DNA of 64,000 nt, taken from contig NZ_CP132343.1 in assembly GCF_040529065.1 (NCBI RefSeq), positions 4,605,001 through 4,669,000 on the forward strand. The letters run 5' to 3'. Below the pieces are notes generated by a model. That model saw only the letters and a program-made list of their open reading frames with translations, was not told the DNA's origin and did not search any database. Position 1 is the stretch's first letter. Each line of letters begins with the position of its first letter. This stretch comes from Xanthomonas sacchari (GTDB lineage: Bacteria > Pseudomonadota > Gammaproteobacteria > Xanthomonadales > Xanthomonadaceae). Of the stretch, positions 9,786-18,810 are shown piece by piece. The position numbers were made by a program, and so were the translations under genes.

Positions 9786-10256
9786 TCAGCGCACTCCGGT
9801 ATGGCCGAATCCACCCGTTCCCCTGGCGCTGTCGGCGAAAGTATCCACCACCTGCAGGGCAACACGCACGACCGGCATCACCACCAGTTGCGCGATGCGG
9901 TCGCCGGGGGCGATGGTGAAGTCCTCTCGGCCGCGGTTCCAGACGCTGATCAGCAGCGGTCCCTGGTAGTCGGCATCGATCAGGCCGGTGCCGTTGCCGA
10001 GCACGATGCCGTGGCGGTGGCCCAGGCCCGAACGCGGCAGCACCACCGCGCACAGCTGCGGATCGGCGATGTAGATGGACAGGCCGCTGGGGATCAGCGC
10101 GGTGTCGCCCGGGGCCAGGGTCAGCGGCGCCTCGGTGGCCGCGCGCAGGTCGAGCCCGGCGCTGGCTTCGGTGGCGTAGTCGGGCAGCGGCCAGCTGTCG
10201 CCGAAGCGCGGATCCAGCAGCTTCACCTGCAGCGGATGGGGCGTGGGAGTGCTCAT
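9786..10256 (-). CDS. dut: Deoxyuridine 5'-triphosphate nucleotidohydrolase
   Basis: Hydrolyses dUTP to dUMP, keeping uracil out of DNA and feeding dTMP synthesis. The 156-residue trimeric-type dUTPase shows all five motifs: [40 protein letters not shown] and the C-terminal [10 protein letters not shown] arm that closes over the site. The start ATG at 10256 overlaps the coaBC stop by four bases. algC follows after 15 bases, so coaBC-dut-algC reads as one operon. Confidence 0.96.
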   Translation of the reverse strand: MSTPTPHPLQVKLLDPRFGDSWPLPDYATEASAGLDLRAATEAPLTLAPGDTALIPSGLSIYIADPQLCAVVLPRSGLGHRHGIVLGNGTGLIDADYQGPLLISVWNRGREDFTIAPGDRIAQLVVMPVVRVALQVVDTFADSARGTGGFGHTGVR

Positions 10257-11530
10257 GCGTGCAGCCTCTGCGCGATCAGGTCCAGCAGTTGTTCGGCCAG
10301 CTGCGTCTTGGAGACCGCCGGGAAGTCGCGTTCGCCGTCCTGCCAATAGGCGGTGGCCGCGTTCTGGTCGCTCTCGAAGCCGTTGCCGGCCACCCCCACC
10401 CGGTTGGCCACGATCAGGTCCAGGTGCTTGTCGGCGAGTTTGCCACGGGCATAGCGCTCGATGTCGTGGGTCTCGGCGGCGAAACCGACCACCAGCTTCA
10501 GCGCCTGGGTCTGCGCGGCGACCTCGGCCAGGATGTCCGGGGTCCGGGTCAGCTCCAGGGTCAGGGTCTCGCCGCTCTTCTTGATCTTCTGCGCCGCCAC
10601 GTGTTTTGGCGTGTAATCGGCGACCGCGGCAGTGCCGATGTAGATGTCCGCCGGCAGTGCGCCCAGCACCGCCTCGCGCATCTGCGCGGCCGAGCGCACG
10701 TCGATGCGCTGCACGCCATCGGGCGTAGACAAATGCACCGGACCGCTGACCAGCACCACCTCGGCGCCCTGCCGGGCCGCGGCCGCGGCCAGCGCGTAGC
10801 CCATCTTGCCGCTGCTGCGATTGCCCAGGTAGCGCACCGGATCCAGGTCTTCGTAGGTGGGACCGGCGCTGATCAGCAGGCGCAGGCAGCGTAAGGCGCC
10901 GGTGGCGCCGGTGCCGGAACGCGACGGGACGGCGGTGGTGGCGGCCGGCGTGGCCGACGCGGCGCCCTGGTCGGTGCGCCCGGCGAGCGCCGCGACGATC
11001 TGCCCGGGCTCGGCCAGGCGGCCGGGGCCGGACTCGCCTTCGGCCAGCGGGCCGTCGTTGGGGCCGACCACCTGTGCGCCGCGCTGGCGCAGGGTGGCGA
11101 TGTTGGCCTGGGTGGCCGGGTGCAGCCACATGCGGTGGTTCATCGCCGGACACACGGTCAGCGGGGCGGTGCTGGCCAGGCACAGCGTGCCGACCAGGTC
11201 GTCGGCCAGCCCGTGCGCCAGGCGCGCCAGCAGGTCGGCGGTGGCCGGCGCCACCACGATGTGTTCGGCCCAGCGGGCCAGTTCCAGATGGCCCATCGCC
11301 TGTTCCGCGCCGCTGTCCCACAACGTGGTGCGGGTGAGATGGCCGGACAGCGCCTGGAAGCTCAGCGGGGTGACGAACTGCTGCGCGCCGGCGGTCATCG
11401 CCACCTGGACCTCGGCGCCGGCATCGCGCAGCCGCCGCACCAGTTCCAGCGCCTTGTAGGCGGCGATTCCCCCGCCGACGCACAACAGCACACGTCGCCC
11501 CGGCAGGGGCCTCTCGAAAATCGCGGTCAC
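10253..11530 (-). CDS. coaBC: Bifunctional phosphopantothenoylcysteine decarboxylase / phosphopantothenate-cysteine ligase
   Basis: Performs two steps of coenzyme A synthesis. The N-terminal CoaC flavoprotein domain (about 1-190) has [26 protein letters not shown] and the PAMNHRMW substrate motif. The C-terminal CoaB domain (from about 230) has [19 protein letters not shown]-x-SSGKMG and the ligase lysines in [10 protein letters not shown]. Between them lies an Ala/Thr/Ser-rich linker of about 35 residues that looks lineage-specific. Translation starts at GTG 11530; GGA lies about 11 bases upstream. It is divergent from radC with about 96 bases between starts. Confidence 0.95.
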   Translation of the reverse strand: MTAIFERPLPGRRVLLCVGGGIAAYKALELVRRLRDAGAEVQVAMTAGAQQFVTPLSFQALSGHLTRTTLWDSGAEQAMGHLELARWAEHIVVAPATADLLARLAHGLADDLVGTLCLASTAPLTVCPAMNHRMWLHPATQANIATLRQRGAQVVGPNDGPLAEGESGPGRLAEPGQIVAALAGRTDQGAASATPAATTAVPSRSGTGATGALRCLRLLISAGPTYEDLDPVRYLGNRSSGKMGYALAAAAARQGAEVVLVSGPVHLSTPDGVQRIDVRSAAQMREAVLGALPADIYIGTAAVADYTPKHVAAQKIKKSGETLTLELTRTPDILAEVAAQTQALKLVVGFAAETHDIERYARGKLADKHLDLIVANRVGVAGNGFESDQNAATAYWQDGERDFPAVSKTQLAEQLLDLIAQRLHA

Positions 11531-11626
11531 GTCGGGAATGTCCTACCCATACAAGGACGATTAGCTTACCCGATGGCTTTTGGCGGCCTGATACCGTTGC
11601 GCCATGTCGGCCGGCACCCTGGCGAT

Positions 11627-12301
11627 ATGCACATCTCCGACTGGCCCTGCGAAGAACGTCCCCGGGAAAAGCTGCTGGCGCGCGGTCCCCGGGCCCTTTC
11701 CGACGCCGAACTGCTGGCGATCTTTCTCGGCTCCGGCCTGCCCGGCAGCGACGCGGTACGCACCTCGCGCGACCTGCTGCATCGGCACGGGCCGTTGCGC
11801 ACGCTGCTGGACCGGTCGCCCGGCGACCTGGTGCGCCTGCCCGGGCTGGGGCCGGCGCGGGCCTGCCAGCTGTCGGCGGCGCTGGAACTGGGCCAGCGCC
11901 ACCTGGCCGCGGAACTGCAGCGCGGCGACACCCTCAGCAACCCGGTCACCGCCGGCCGCTACTTCGCGCAACGCCTGCGGGCGCGGCCGTACGAGGTTTT
12001 CGCCGCCTTGTTCCTGGACACCCGGCACCGCTGGCTGGCCTTCGAGGAGCTGTTCCAGGGCACCGTGGACGGCGCCGAGGTGCATCCGCGCGAAGTGGTC
12101 CGGCGTGCGCTCACGCTCAATGCCGCCGCGGTGATCATCGGCCACAACCACCCGTCCGGGAACCCGGAACCCTCGCCCGCCGACCGCGCCGTCACCGACC
12201 GGCTGAAACAGGCGCTGGACCTGATCGACGTGCGCCTGCTCGACCACTTCATCGTCGGCGACGGCGTCCCGGTCTCGATGGCCTCGCGCGGCTGGGCCTG
12301 A
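11627..12301 (+). CDS. radC: RadC/UPF0758-family JAB-domain protein
   Basis: A 224-residue protein of the widespread RadC family, historically linked to DNA repair, with uncertain real activity. A helix-hairpin-helix-like region ([22 protein letters not shown]) precedes a JAB/MPN metalloprotease-like domain with the signature H173-N-H175-P-S-G and downstream Asp in [13 protein letters not shown]; Glu of the EVHPREV segment completes a JAMM-like site. ATG 11627 gives the standard start [14 protein letters not shown]. It is divergent from coaBC, a very common bacterial arrangement. Confidence 0.93.
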   Translation: MHISDWPCEERPREKLLARGPRALSDAELLAIFLGSGLPGSDAVRTSRDLLHRHGPLRTLLDRSPGDLVRLPGLGPARACQLSAALELGQRHLAAELQRGDTLSNPVTAGRYFAQRLRARPYEVFAALFLDTRHRWLAFEELFQGTVDGAEVHPREVVRRALTLNAAAVIIGHNHPSGNPEPSPADRAVTDRLKQALDLIDVRLLDHFIVGDGVPVSMASRGWA

Positions 12302-12472
12302 ACCGATGTGCGTGGCGGGCGGTGCCGGGGTGGCGCGCGTGCCGCACAAAGCAGACACCCGGCCGGCGGGCCGCGGCGGGCCCAGGCGCAGGCCTGCGCC
12401 CGGTCACGGCGTCACGGCGCCACGGCTGAGGTCGGGCTGAACCCGGGACGGGCCGGGAGGCGGCGGGTCGGG

Positions 12473-12478
12473 TAAAAT
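12473..12478 (+). promoter_or_regulatory. Probable -10 element for argS
   Basis: TAAAAT stands in a GC-rich stretch 30 bases before the argS GTG. No good -35 is found at the usual distance, so the call rests on the hexamer and its position only. Confidence 0.35.
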
Positions 12479-12508
12479 CGCCGGTTCCGCGCTTCAAGCA
12501 GAGATCTC

Positions 12509-14197
12509 GTGAAATCCCAACTCCGCGCCCTGATCGGTCAAGGCATCGAAGCCTTGCGCGCCAATGGCACCCTGCCGGCCGACACCCTGCCGCCGGACTT
12601 CGTGGTCGAGCGCCCCAAGACCCGCGAGCACGGCGACTTCGCCACCAACGCGGCAATGCTGCTGGCCAAGGCCGCGCGCACCAATCCGCGCGCCCTCGCC
12701 CAGCAACTGGTGGACGCGCTGCCGGCAAACGACGATGTCAGCAAGGTCGAGATCGCCGGCCCTGGCTTCATCAATTTCCACCTCGGCCCCGGCGCCTACC
12801 AGCGCGAGGTGCTGGCGGTGCTCAAGCAGGGCGAGGACTACGGCCGCAGCCTGGTCGGCAACGGCCGCACCGTGGGCGTGGAGTACGTCTCGGCCAACCC
12901 GACCGGGCCGCTGCACGTCGGCCACGGCCGCGCCGCGGCCATCGGCGACTGCCTGGCGCGCCTGCTCGAGGCCAACGGCTGGAATGCCAAGCGCGAGTTC
13001 TACTACAACGACGGCGGCAACCAGATCGAGAACCTGGCGCGCTCGGTGCAGGCGCGCGCCCTGGGCAAGACCCCGGACAGCCCGGACTGGCCGGAAGAAG
13101 GCTACCGCGGCGACTACATCCAGGACGTGGCCGAGGCCTACATGGCCGGCGCTGCAGTCGACCTGGAGGGCCACGTGGTCACCGGCGCCAAGGACCCGCA
13201 GGACCTGGACGCGATCCGCCGCTTCGCCGTGGCCTATCTGCGCAACGAGCAGAACCACGACCTGGCCGCGTTCGGCGTGGATTTCGACATCTACTTCCTG
13301 GAAAGCTCGCTGTACCGCGACGGCAAGGTCGAGGAAGCGGTGCAGAAGCTGGTCGCCTCCGGCCACACCTACGAGGACGGTGGCGCGCTGTGGCTGAAAT
13401 CCACCGATTTCGGCGACGACAAGGACCGCGTGATGCGCAAGTCCGACGGCACGTATACCTATTTCGTGCCGGACGTGGCCTACCACCTGAGCAAGTGGCA
13501 GCGCGGCTACGTGCGCGCCATCACCGAACTGGGCGCCGACCACCACGGCTCGCTGGCGCGCGTGCGCGCCGGCCTGCAGGCGATGGACCTGGGCATCCCC
13601 AAGGGCTGGCCGGAATACGTGCTGCACCAGATGGTCACGGTGATGCGCGGCGGCGAGGAAGTGAAGCTGTCCAAGCGCGCCGGCAGCTACCTGACCCTGC
13701 GCGACCTGATCGAGGAAGCCGGCCGCGATGCCACGCGCTGGTTCCTGATCGCGCGCAAGCCCGATTCCCAGCTCACCTTCGACATCGACCTGGCGCGCCA
13801 GCAGAGCAACGACAACCCGGTGTTCTACGTGCAGTACGCGCATGCCCGCGTGTGCAGCCTGCTGCGCCAGGCGCAGGAGAAAAAGCTGGACTACGACCAA
13901 GCCGACGGCCAGGCGCAACTGAATCGGCTGAACGACGCGACCTCGCTGGAACTGATGCAGGAACTCTCGCGCTACCCGGAAGTGGTGGAGAATGCGGGGC
14001 ATGCGCTGGAACCGCACCTGATCGCGCAATACCTGCGCGAACTGGCCACGGCCTTCCACACCTGGTACCACGGCACCCCGGTGCTGGTGGACGACGCCGG
14101 CGAACGCAACGCCAAGCTGACCCTGGCGGTGGCGGCGCAGCAGGTACTGGCGAACGGTCTGAATCTCCTGGGCGTCTCGGCCCCGGAAAAAATGTGA
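12509..14197 (+). CDS. argS: Arginyl-tRNA synthetase
   Basis: Charges tRNA-Arg; 562 residues, usual for the class Ia bacterial enzyme. It has the N-terminal Add1 domain, the catalytic signature [13 protein letters not shown] containing HVGH, a KMSKS-like loop ([12 protein letters not shown]) and a C-terminal DALR anticodon-binding domain ending at the gene end. The start is GTG at 12509. It is followed after 15 bases by the SPOR-domain gene, the same pairing as in Pseudomonas. A tRNA-Arg(CCG) gene also lies in this window at about 31.1 kb. Confidence 0.96.
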   Translation: MKSQLRALIGQGIEALRANGTLPADTLPPDFVVERPKTREHGDFATNAAMLLAKAARTNPRALAQQLVDALPANDDVSKVEIAGPGFINFHLGPGAYQREVLAVLKQGEDYGRSLVGNGRTVGVEYVSANPTGPLHVGHGRAAAIGDCLARLLEANGWNAKREFYYNDGGNQIENLARSVQARALGKTPDSPDWPEEGYRGDYIQDVAEAYMAGAAVDLEGHVVTGAKDPQDLDAIRRFAVAYLRNEQNHDLAAFGVDFDIYFLESSLYRDGKVEEAVQKLVASGHTYEDGGALWLKSTDFGDDKDRVMRKSDGTYTYFVPDVAYHLSKWQRGYVRAITELGADHHGSLARVRAGLQAMDLGIPKGWPEYVLHQMVTVMRGGEEVKLSKRAGSYLTLRDLIEEAGRDATRWFLIARKPDSQLTFDIDLARQQSNDNPVFYVQYAHARVCSLLRQAQEKKLDYDQADGQAQLNRLNDATSLELMQELSRYPEVVENAGHALEPHLIAQYLRELATAFHTWYHGTPVLVDDAGERNAKLTLAVAAQQVLANGLNLLGVSAPEKM

Positions 14198-14212
14198 GTG
14201 GAGAAGCGGTAA

Positions 14213-15049
14213 ATGGCAGCACGACGCGGTAAGACCCAGGCCCGGCGAAACACCGGCAACGGCACGCCCGGATGGGTGTGGCTGATCGCCGGCGCGGCGA
14301 TCGCCGCGGTGGTGTTCCTCGGCGCGCCGGGCCTGTTCAAGAAGGACGGCGACTTCCTGCGCGTGGGCGGCCCGCGCGCCAATCCGGACGCGCAGCCCGC
14401 ACCGGTGGCCGATGCCGACGTCGATGCGGCCCCGGAGCTGCCCAAACCCGCCGCCAATGCGGCCGGCAGCACCAAGCCGGAGGCGAAGAAGGACGCGCAG
14501 ACCCAGTACGACTTCTACACCCTGCTACCCGGCAAGGAAGTGCAGATGTCCGACGCCGAACTGGCCGCCAGCGCGCGCGCCGAGGCCATTCGCCAGGCCA
14601 AGGCGCAGGCCGCCGCAGGCACGGCGGCCGCCGGCACCACCCCGGCCGCGGCCGCCACTGCGCCGACCGCGACGGCCGCCAATCCGACCCCGCTGCCGGA
14701 AACGCCTAGCACCGCGGCCAGCGCCACGCCGGCCGCCTCCAGGCCGGCGACCGCGGCGGCAACGCCGGCCGCGACCACCGCACCGGCAGCGGCCGCGGCG
14801 ACTGCGGCCCCCGACACCGCACGCTACATCCTGCAGGCCGGCTCGTTCGGCGCCTCCGGCGACGCCGAGTCGACCAAGGCCAAGCTGGCGATGCTGGGCT
14901 TGTCGGCGCGCGTGGAATCGGCGCAGATCAGCGGCAAGACCGTGTACCGCGTGCGCATGGGGCCCTACGGCACCGCCAGCGAACTGGCCGAGGCCAAGCA
15001 GAAGTTGAACGGCAGCGGGCTGTCGGCGATCGCGATCAAGGCGCAGTGA
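14213..15049 (+). CDS. SPOR-domain protein, FtsN-like
   Basis: Predicted inner-membrane, septum-associated peptidoglycan-binding protein of 278 residues. A short basic cytoplasmic tail precedes one membrane helix (about 21-38, GWVWLIAGAAIAAVVFLGA). A long Ala/Thr/Pro linker follows, and a C-terminal SPOR domain (about 203-278) begins RYILQAGSFGASGDAESTKA and contains YRVRMGPYGT. SPOR domains bind denuded glycan at division sites. The gene follows argS, where Pseudomonas carries an FtsN homologue. Whether this is the essential FtsN or a paralogue cannot be told from sequence alone. Confidence 0.85.
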   Translation: MAARRGKTQARRNTGNGTPGWVWLIAGAAIAAVVFLGAPGLFKKDGDFLRVGGPRANPDAQPAPVADADVDAAPELPKPAANAAGSTKPEAKKDAQTQYDFYTLLPGKEVQMSDAELAASARAEAIRQAKAQAAAGTAAAGTTPAAAATAPTATAANPTPLPETPSTAASATPAASRPATAAATPAATTAPAAAAATAAPDTARYILQAGSFGASGDAESTKAKLAMLGLSARVESAQISGKTVYRVRMGPYGTASELAEAKQKLNGSGLSAIAIKAQ

Positions 15050-15425
15050 GGCTGGGAATCGGGAATCGGGATTGGGGAATGGGTGAAGCGGCCTTCTTGC
15101 CGTTTTCACCTGTACGTGCGCGGATGCGTTGTCGCCGCTGACATTGGGCCGCGCTGGCCCCGAGATGACGCTGCAGTTCCACGACGGCGATCTGCTGGGG
15201 ACTACGCAAAAGACTTAGTCGCCAGGGAATCTGGAATGGGGACGCGGGCACGTCCCGTTCCGCGCGACGCGACTTGAAGACGCTTCGGATCCGCGCGCCG
15301 TCGCGCCGCGCTGACGTCATCGATCATCGAAGCCGACTCCCCCACGGGCACACGCGCTGTCGACGCGCGCGACCGGGTTTTGCTTTTACCATTCCCGATT
15401 CCCCCTCCCCATTCCCGGCCCCCCA
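15050..15425. other. Intergenic region with inverted GGGATT-type repeats
   Basis: About 375 bases without a convincing gene. The left edge (15055-15085) has GGGAATCGGGAATCGGGATT units on the plus strand. The right edge (15382-15425) has the same family in the opposite orientation as the leader of the next gene. The pair would form an inverted repeat around about 300 bases of ordinary composition. Nothing else is recognised. Confidence 0.5.
15382..15425 (+). repeat. C-rich leader repeat before the SDR gene
   Basis: This is a 44-base leader beginning GCTTTTACCATTCCC and ending in CATTCCCGGCCCCCCAATG, where the last three bases are the start codon. It is closely similar to the pyrE and xth leaders, again without a Shine-Dalgarno. 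Confidence 0.7.
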
Positions 15426-16181
15426 ATGACCCAGACTGCCCTGATCACCGGTGCCACCTCCGGTTTCGGCGCCGCCGCCGTGCGCCGCTTCGTCGACGCG
15501 GGCTGGCGCGTGATCGCCACCGGCCGCCGTGCCGAGCGCCTGCAGCCGCTGCTGGACGCCTTCGGCGCCGAACGCGTGCACATCGCCGCCTTCGACATCC
15601 GCGATACCGACGCGCTGGACGCGATGCTGGCGGCGCTGCCAGAGGCGTTCCGCGGCATCGACCTGCTGGTCAACAACGCCGGCCTGGCCCAGGGCACCGC
15701 GCCGGCGCAGGCCGCGCAACTGGACGACTGGCGCACGATGATCGACACCAACGTCACCGCGCTGGTGACGCTGACCCATCGCCTGCTGCCGACGCTGATC
15801 CAGCGCCGCGGCGCGATCATCAACATCAGTTCGGTCGCCGCGCTGTATCCCTATCCCGGCGGCAACACTTACGGCGGCACCAAGGCCTTCGTCAGTCAGT
15901 TCTCGCTGGGCCTGCGCTCGGACCTGCACGGCACCGGCGTGCGCGTGACCGCGATCGAACCGGGCATGGCCGAGACCGAGTTCACCCTGGTCCGCACCCA
16001 TGGCGACCAGAAGGCCTCGGACACGCTCTACCAGGGCGCACAGCCGATGACCGCCGAGGACATCGCCGAACAGATCTTCTGGGTGGCGACGCTGCCGCCG
16101 CACCTGAACATCAATCGGCTGGAAATCATGCCGGTGACGCAGTCCTTCGCCGGCTTCCAGGTCGCGCGGCAACCGGCCTGA
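15426..16181 (+). CDS. SDR family oxidoreductase, YdfG-like (NADP-dependent 3-hydroxy acid dehydrogenase)
   Basis: Cytoplasmic short-chain dehydrogenase of 251 residues. It has the classical glycine-rich cofactor motif TGATSGFG near the N-terminus, the basic GRRAERL after strand 2 that favours NADP, NNAG, the catalytic Ser in INISSVAALYPYPGG and the Y-x3-K pair in TYGGTKAF. Overall pattern and length match YdfG, which oxidises serine and other 3-hydroxy acids; the true substrate is inferred. No operon partner is visible. Confidence 0.85.
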   Translation: MTQTALITGATSGFGAAAVRRFVDAGWRVIATGRRAERLQPLLDAFGAERVHIAAFDIRDTDALDAMLAALPEAFRGIDLLVNNAGLAQGTAPAQAAQLDDWRTMIDTNVTALVTLTHRLLPTLIQRRGAIINISSVAALYPYPGGNTYGGTKAFVSQFSLGLRSDLHGTGVRVTAIEPGMAETEFTLVRTHGDQKASDTLYQGAQPMTAEDIAEQIFWVATLPPHLNINRLEIMPVTQSFAGFQVARQPA

Positions 16182-16320
16182 ACGGCCGCGGGGCCGCGAC
16201 GCGCGGCCCCGCCATGACGCTTCTTTTCTCACGCTCACGCGGCGGAGCCCCTCTGCCGCCGCGCGGCAGCGACGCGCATCGACTGCGCCGGTCGGATGGC
16301 AATTCCGACAATACTTTAAC

Positions 16321-16342
16321 GAAATGATATAACATATCTTTC
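16321..16342. promoter_or_regulatory. AT-rich palindrome, possible metal-regulator (Zur/Fur-type) operator
   Basis: In a 70% GC background this 22-base AT-rich element has the core GATAT-AAC-ATATC flanked by GAAA and TTTC, an almost perfect palindrome with one extra T on the left. It lies about 95 bases before the start of a TonB-dependent receptor gene. The layout recalls Zur boxes (GAAATGTTATA with an inverted partner) known from gammaproteobacteria. The match is partial, and Fur or another regulator is possible. Confidence 0.45.
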
Positions 16343-16435
16343 ATGCAGCCTTGCCCGGCATCGGGCAGCGCACCACTTGCTCGCCTGCAGCCCACCGCTG
16401 CCGCCAACCTCCCTGCCGCTTCGTCCACAGCCACC

Positions 16436-18487
16436 ATGAAGACCTACACCCATGCCCTCGCCGTGCTGGCCGGGCTCGCGGCCGGCGACGGCGCCGCGCA
16501 GACGTCGACCGAGACCACCACCACGCTGGGTACCGTGGAAGCGCGGCGCCACAGTGCCGCCTCGCTGTCCACGCGCAATATCCTCAGTTCGGTCGACGTG
16601 CTCGGCAGCGAACAGATCGCCGACAAGCAGGTCATGAACAGCTGGGAGTTGCTCGGGCAGATGCCCGGCATGCAGCTCACCGAAACCCGCCAGGGCGCCG
16701 AGTCCGGCAAGGTCACCTTCCGTGCCTTCAACGGCGAGGGCTACATCAACGGCATCAAGGTGCTGATCGACGGCGTGCCGAGCAACGTCAACAGCGGCAA
16801 CCAACGCTTCATCGACATGATCTTCCCGCTGGAGATCGCCTACATCGAGGTGGTGCGCGGCACCAACGATCCGCGTTACGGCCTGCACAACATCGGCGGC
16901 AACTTCAACATCGCCACCCGCCAGGGCGGCGACTACCAGGACCTGCGGCTGCGCTATGGCAGCTTCGCCACCCGCGAACTGCAGTACGCCGTCGGCCATG
17001 AGGCCGATGGTCTGGCGCAGAACTATTTCGTCGGCGCGCAGGCCGCGCATGGCTATCGCCAGCACGACAGCTCGCGCAAATACACCCTGGGCGGCAAATG
17101 GTTCTATGGCGAAGACGACGATGCCGCCCGCATCGGCCTGATCGCCCGCGCCTACCATCACGACGCCGACGAACCGGGCTTCCTCACTGCCACCGAGTTG
17201 GTCGAGGACCGCGAACAGTCGCCGCCGAAGAACGCCAACGACGGCGACGACCGCGACATGCGCCAGGCGAGCGTGCACGCCGACTTCAATCTCGGCGGCG
17301 GCTTGCAGCTGCGCAACACGCTGTACTTCAACCGCTATGAAGACGACCGCCGCGTCACCTTCACCAATTACCCGCTGGGCAATGCGCCGCGGCAGCGTCG
17401 GCAGTGGGACGAAACCCAGACCGGCCTGCTCAGCACCGTCACCTGGCAGGCCAGCGCCCTGCTCAGCGTGGAAGCCGGCGTCAATGCCGAGCACCAGGAC
17501 AACCGTTACCGGCGCGCGCGCTACGCCTACAGCGTACCGACAGATTTCGACCGCGCGCCGGCACGCGTGCAGAACGACGACCGCTACAGCCTGGACAACC
17601 TCGGCCTGTACCTGCAGGCGGTGATCCAACCGAGCGATGCGCTGAAGATCGTCCCCGCATTCCGTGCCGACCGCTTCTCCGGTGAGACCGCGCTGCCTGG
17701 CGGCATCCACGCGCCGCTGCAGCGCTACGGCTGGATCGACCAGCCCAAGCTCAGCGTGATCTACGCGCTGACGCCGCAGCTGAGCGTGTACGCCAATTGG
17801 GGCCGCACCTTCCAGATCCTCACCGGCTCCACCGCGCCGGCCTATCTCACCCCGGGCCAGCCGGCGTTCCGGCCCTCGATCAACACCGGCAAGGAACTGG
17901 GCCTGAAACTGCAGCCGGTGGCCGGCACCGAGGCGCGCGTGGCGGTCTGGCGCCAGGACGCCACCGACGAAGTGGCGAACATGCCCAGCACCGGCACCAC
18001 GGTCGGCCTCGGCCAGACCCGTCGGCAAGGCGTGGATCTTCAGCTAAGCACACAATTGGGCGAGCGCTGGACGCTGTGGCTGTCGCACGCGCTCCAGGAA
18101 GCCAAGGTGGTCAGCGCCTACACCGCCACCGGCGAGTCGCTGCGCGGACGCGAGGTGTTCTCCACGCCGCGCTACATCAGCAACGTCGGCCTCGACTACC
18201 GGCCCGACGCGCGCTGGAAGTTCGGCGTGCAGGCGCGCGCGCAGGGCGACTACTACATCGACGAACGCAACACGCAGGGCAAGTACGGCGGCTTCCGCGT
18301 GGTCGATGCCAGCGTGCGTTACCAGCTCAGCCCGCGCGCAAGCCTCGACCTGCAGGTGAAGAACCTCACCGACGCGCGCTATGCCTACGTCTGGTACGAC
18401 AACTTCTTCTGGGGCGGCAACGACCAGCCGATGTTTTCGCCAGCGTCCGGACGTTCTGCCTATCTCGGTTTCGAACTGCGGCTGTAG
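16436..18487 (+). CDS. TonB-dependent outer membrane receptor
   Basis: Energy-coupled outer membrane transporter, 683 residues. A signal peptide (MKTYTHALAVLAGLAAGDG) is followed by a TonB-box-like TTTLGTVEARR, then the plug domain (VMNSWELLGQMPGMQLTE, VLIDGVPSN, IEVVRGTNDPRYG) and a 22-strand-type barrel with alternating aromatic residues ending in FELRL with a C-terminal Leu. ATG 16436 is chosen because it begins the signal peptide; an upstream in-frame ATG at 16343 abuts the palindrome and gives a non-signal leader. The ligand is unknown; the operator-like sequence upstream points to metal or siderophore control. Confidence 0.88.
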   Translation: MKTYTHALAVLAGLAAGDGAAQTSTETTTTLGTVEARRHSAASLSTRNILSSVDVLGSEQIADKQVMNSWELLGQMPGMQLTETRQGAESGKVTFRAFNGEGYINGIKVLIDGVPSNVNSGNQRFIDMIFPLEIAYIEVVRGTNDPRYGLHNIGGNFNIATRQGGDYQDLRLRYGSFATRELQYAVGHEADGLAQNYFVGAQAAHGYRQHDSSRKYTLGGKWFYGEDDDAARIGLIARAYHHDADEPGFLTATELVEDREQSPPKNANDGDDRDMRQASVHADFNLGGGLQLRNTLYFNRYEDDRRVTFTNYPLGNAPRQRRQWDETQTGLLSTVTWQASALLSVEAGVNAEHQDNRYRRARYAYSVPTDFDRAPARVQNDDRYSLDNLGLYLQAVIQPSDALKIVPAFRADRFSGETALPGGIHAPLQRYGWIDQPKLSVIYALTPQLSVYANWGRTFQILTGSTAPAYLTPGQPAFRPSINTGKELGLKLQPVAGTEARVAVWRQDATDEVANMPSTGTTVGLGQTRRQGVDLQLSTQLGERWTLWLSHALQEAKVVSAYTATGESLRGREVFSTPRYISNVGLDYRPDARWKFGVQARAQGDYYIDERNTQGKYGGFRVVDASVRYQLSPRASLDLQVKNLTDARYAYVWYDNFFWGGNDQPMFSPASGRSAYLGFELRL

Positions 18488-18810
18488 GGCAACTCGCATC
18501 CCCTGCATCCGCCACAGCGTGCTGCGCAGGAGCGGCTTCAGCCGCGACGGGCTTCACCGCGAACGCGACCATCGCGTCTGAAGAAACCGCGCCGATGGGG
18601 CACGTCCCGGGGTGAGAGGTGCCCGGCAGCGGCGTTTGCCTGGGCAAGGATAGCCGCGCAGTCGTCGGATGCGACGTCCTCGCCGCATGTGGTACGGTTC
18701 CGGCGTCGCCAGCCTTCGCGCAAGCCTTCCGCCCGTTCACCGGAGTGCTTTGCGATGCTCTCTCCCTCTCCGTTCGACCGCGCCGTCCTTTTCTCGCAGG
18801 GGCCGCGGCG
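18488..18810. other. Intergenic region with one REP-like palindrome
   Basis: It holds GCAGGAGCGGCTTCAGCCGC at about 18526-18545, the same palindromic unit seen at 27.5, 37.5 and 46.7 kb, here as a single copy without its inverted partner. The rest shows no gene that I can support. The promoter of the next gene must lie here if it is separate from the receptor. Confidence 0.5.

Noticed and set aside
16343-16435. An upstream ATG extending the TonB-dependent receptor by 31 residues
   Set aside because: It would put a Pro/Ala-rich leader before the signal peptide and begin directly at the putative operator.
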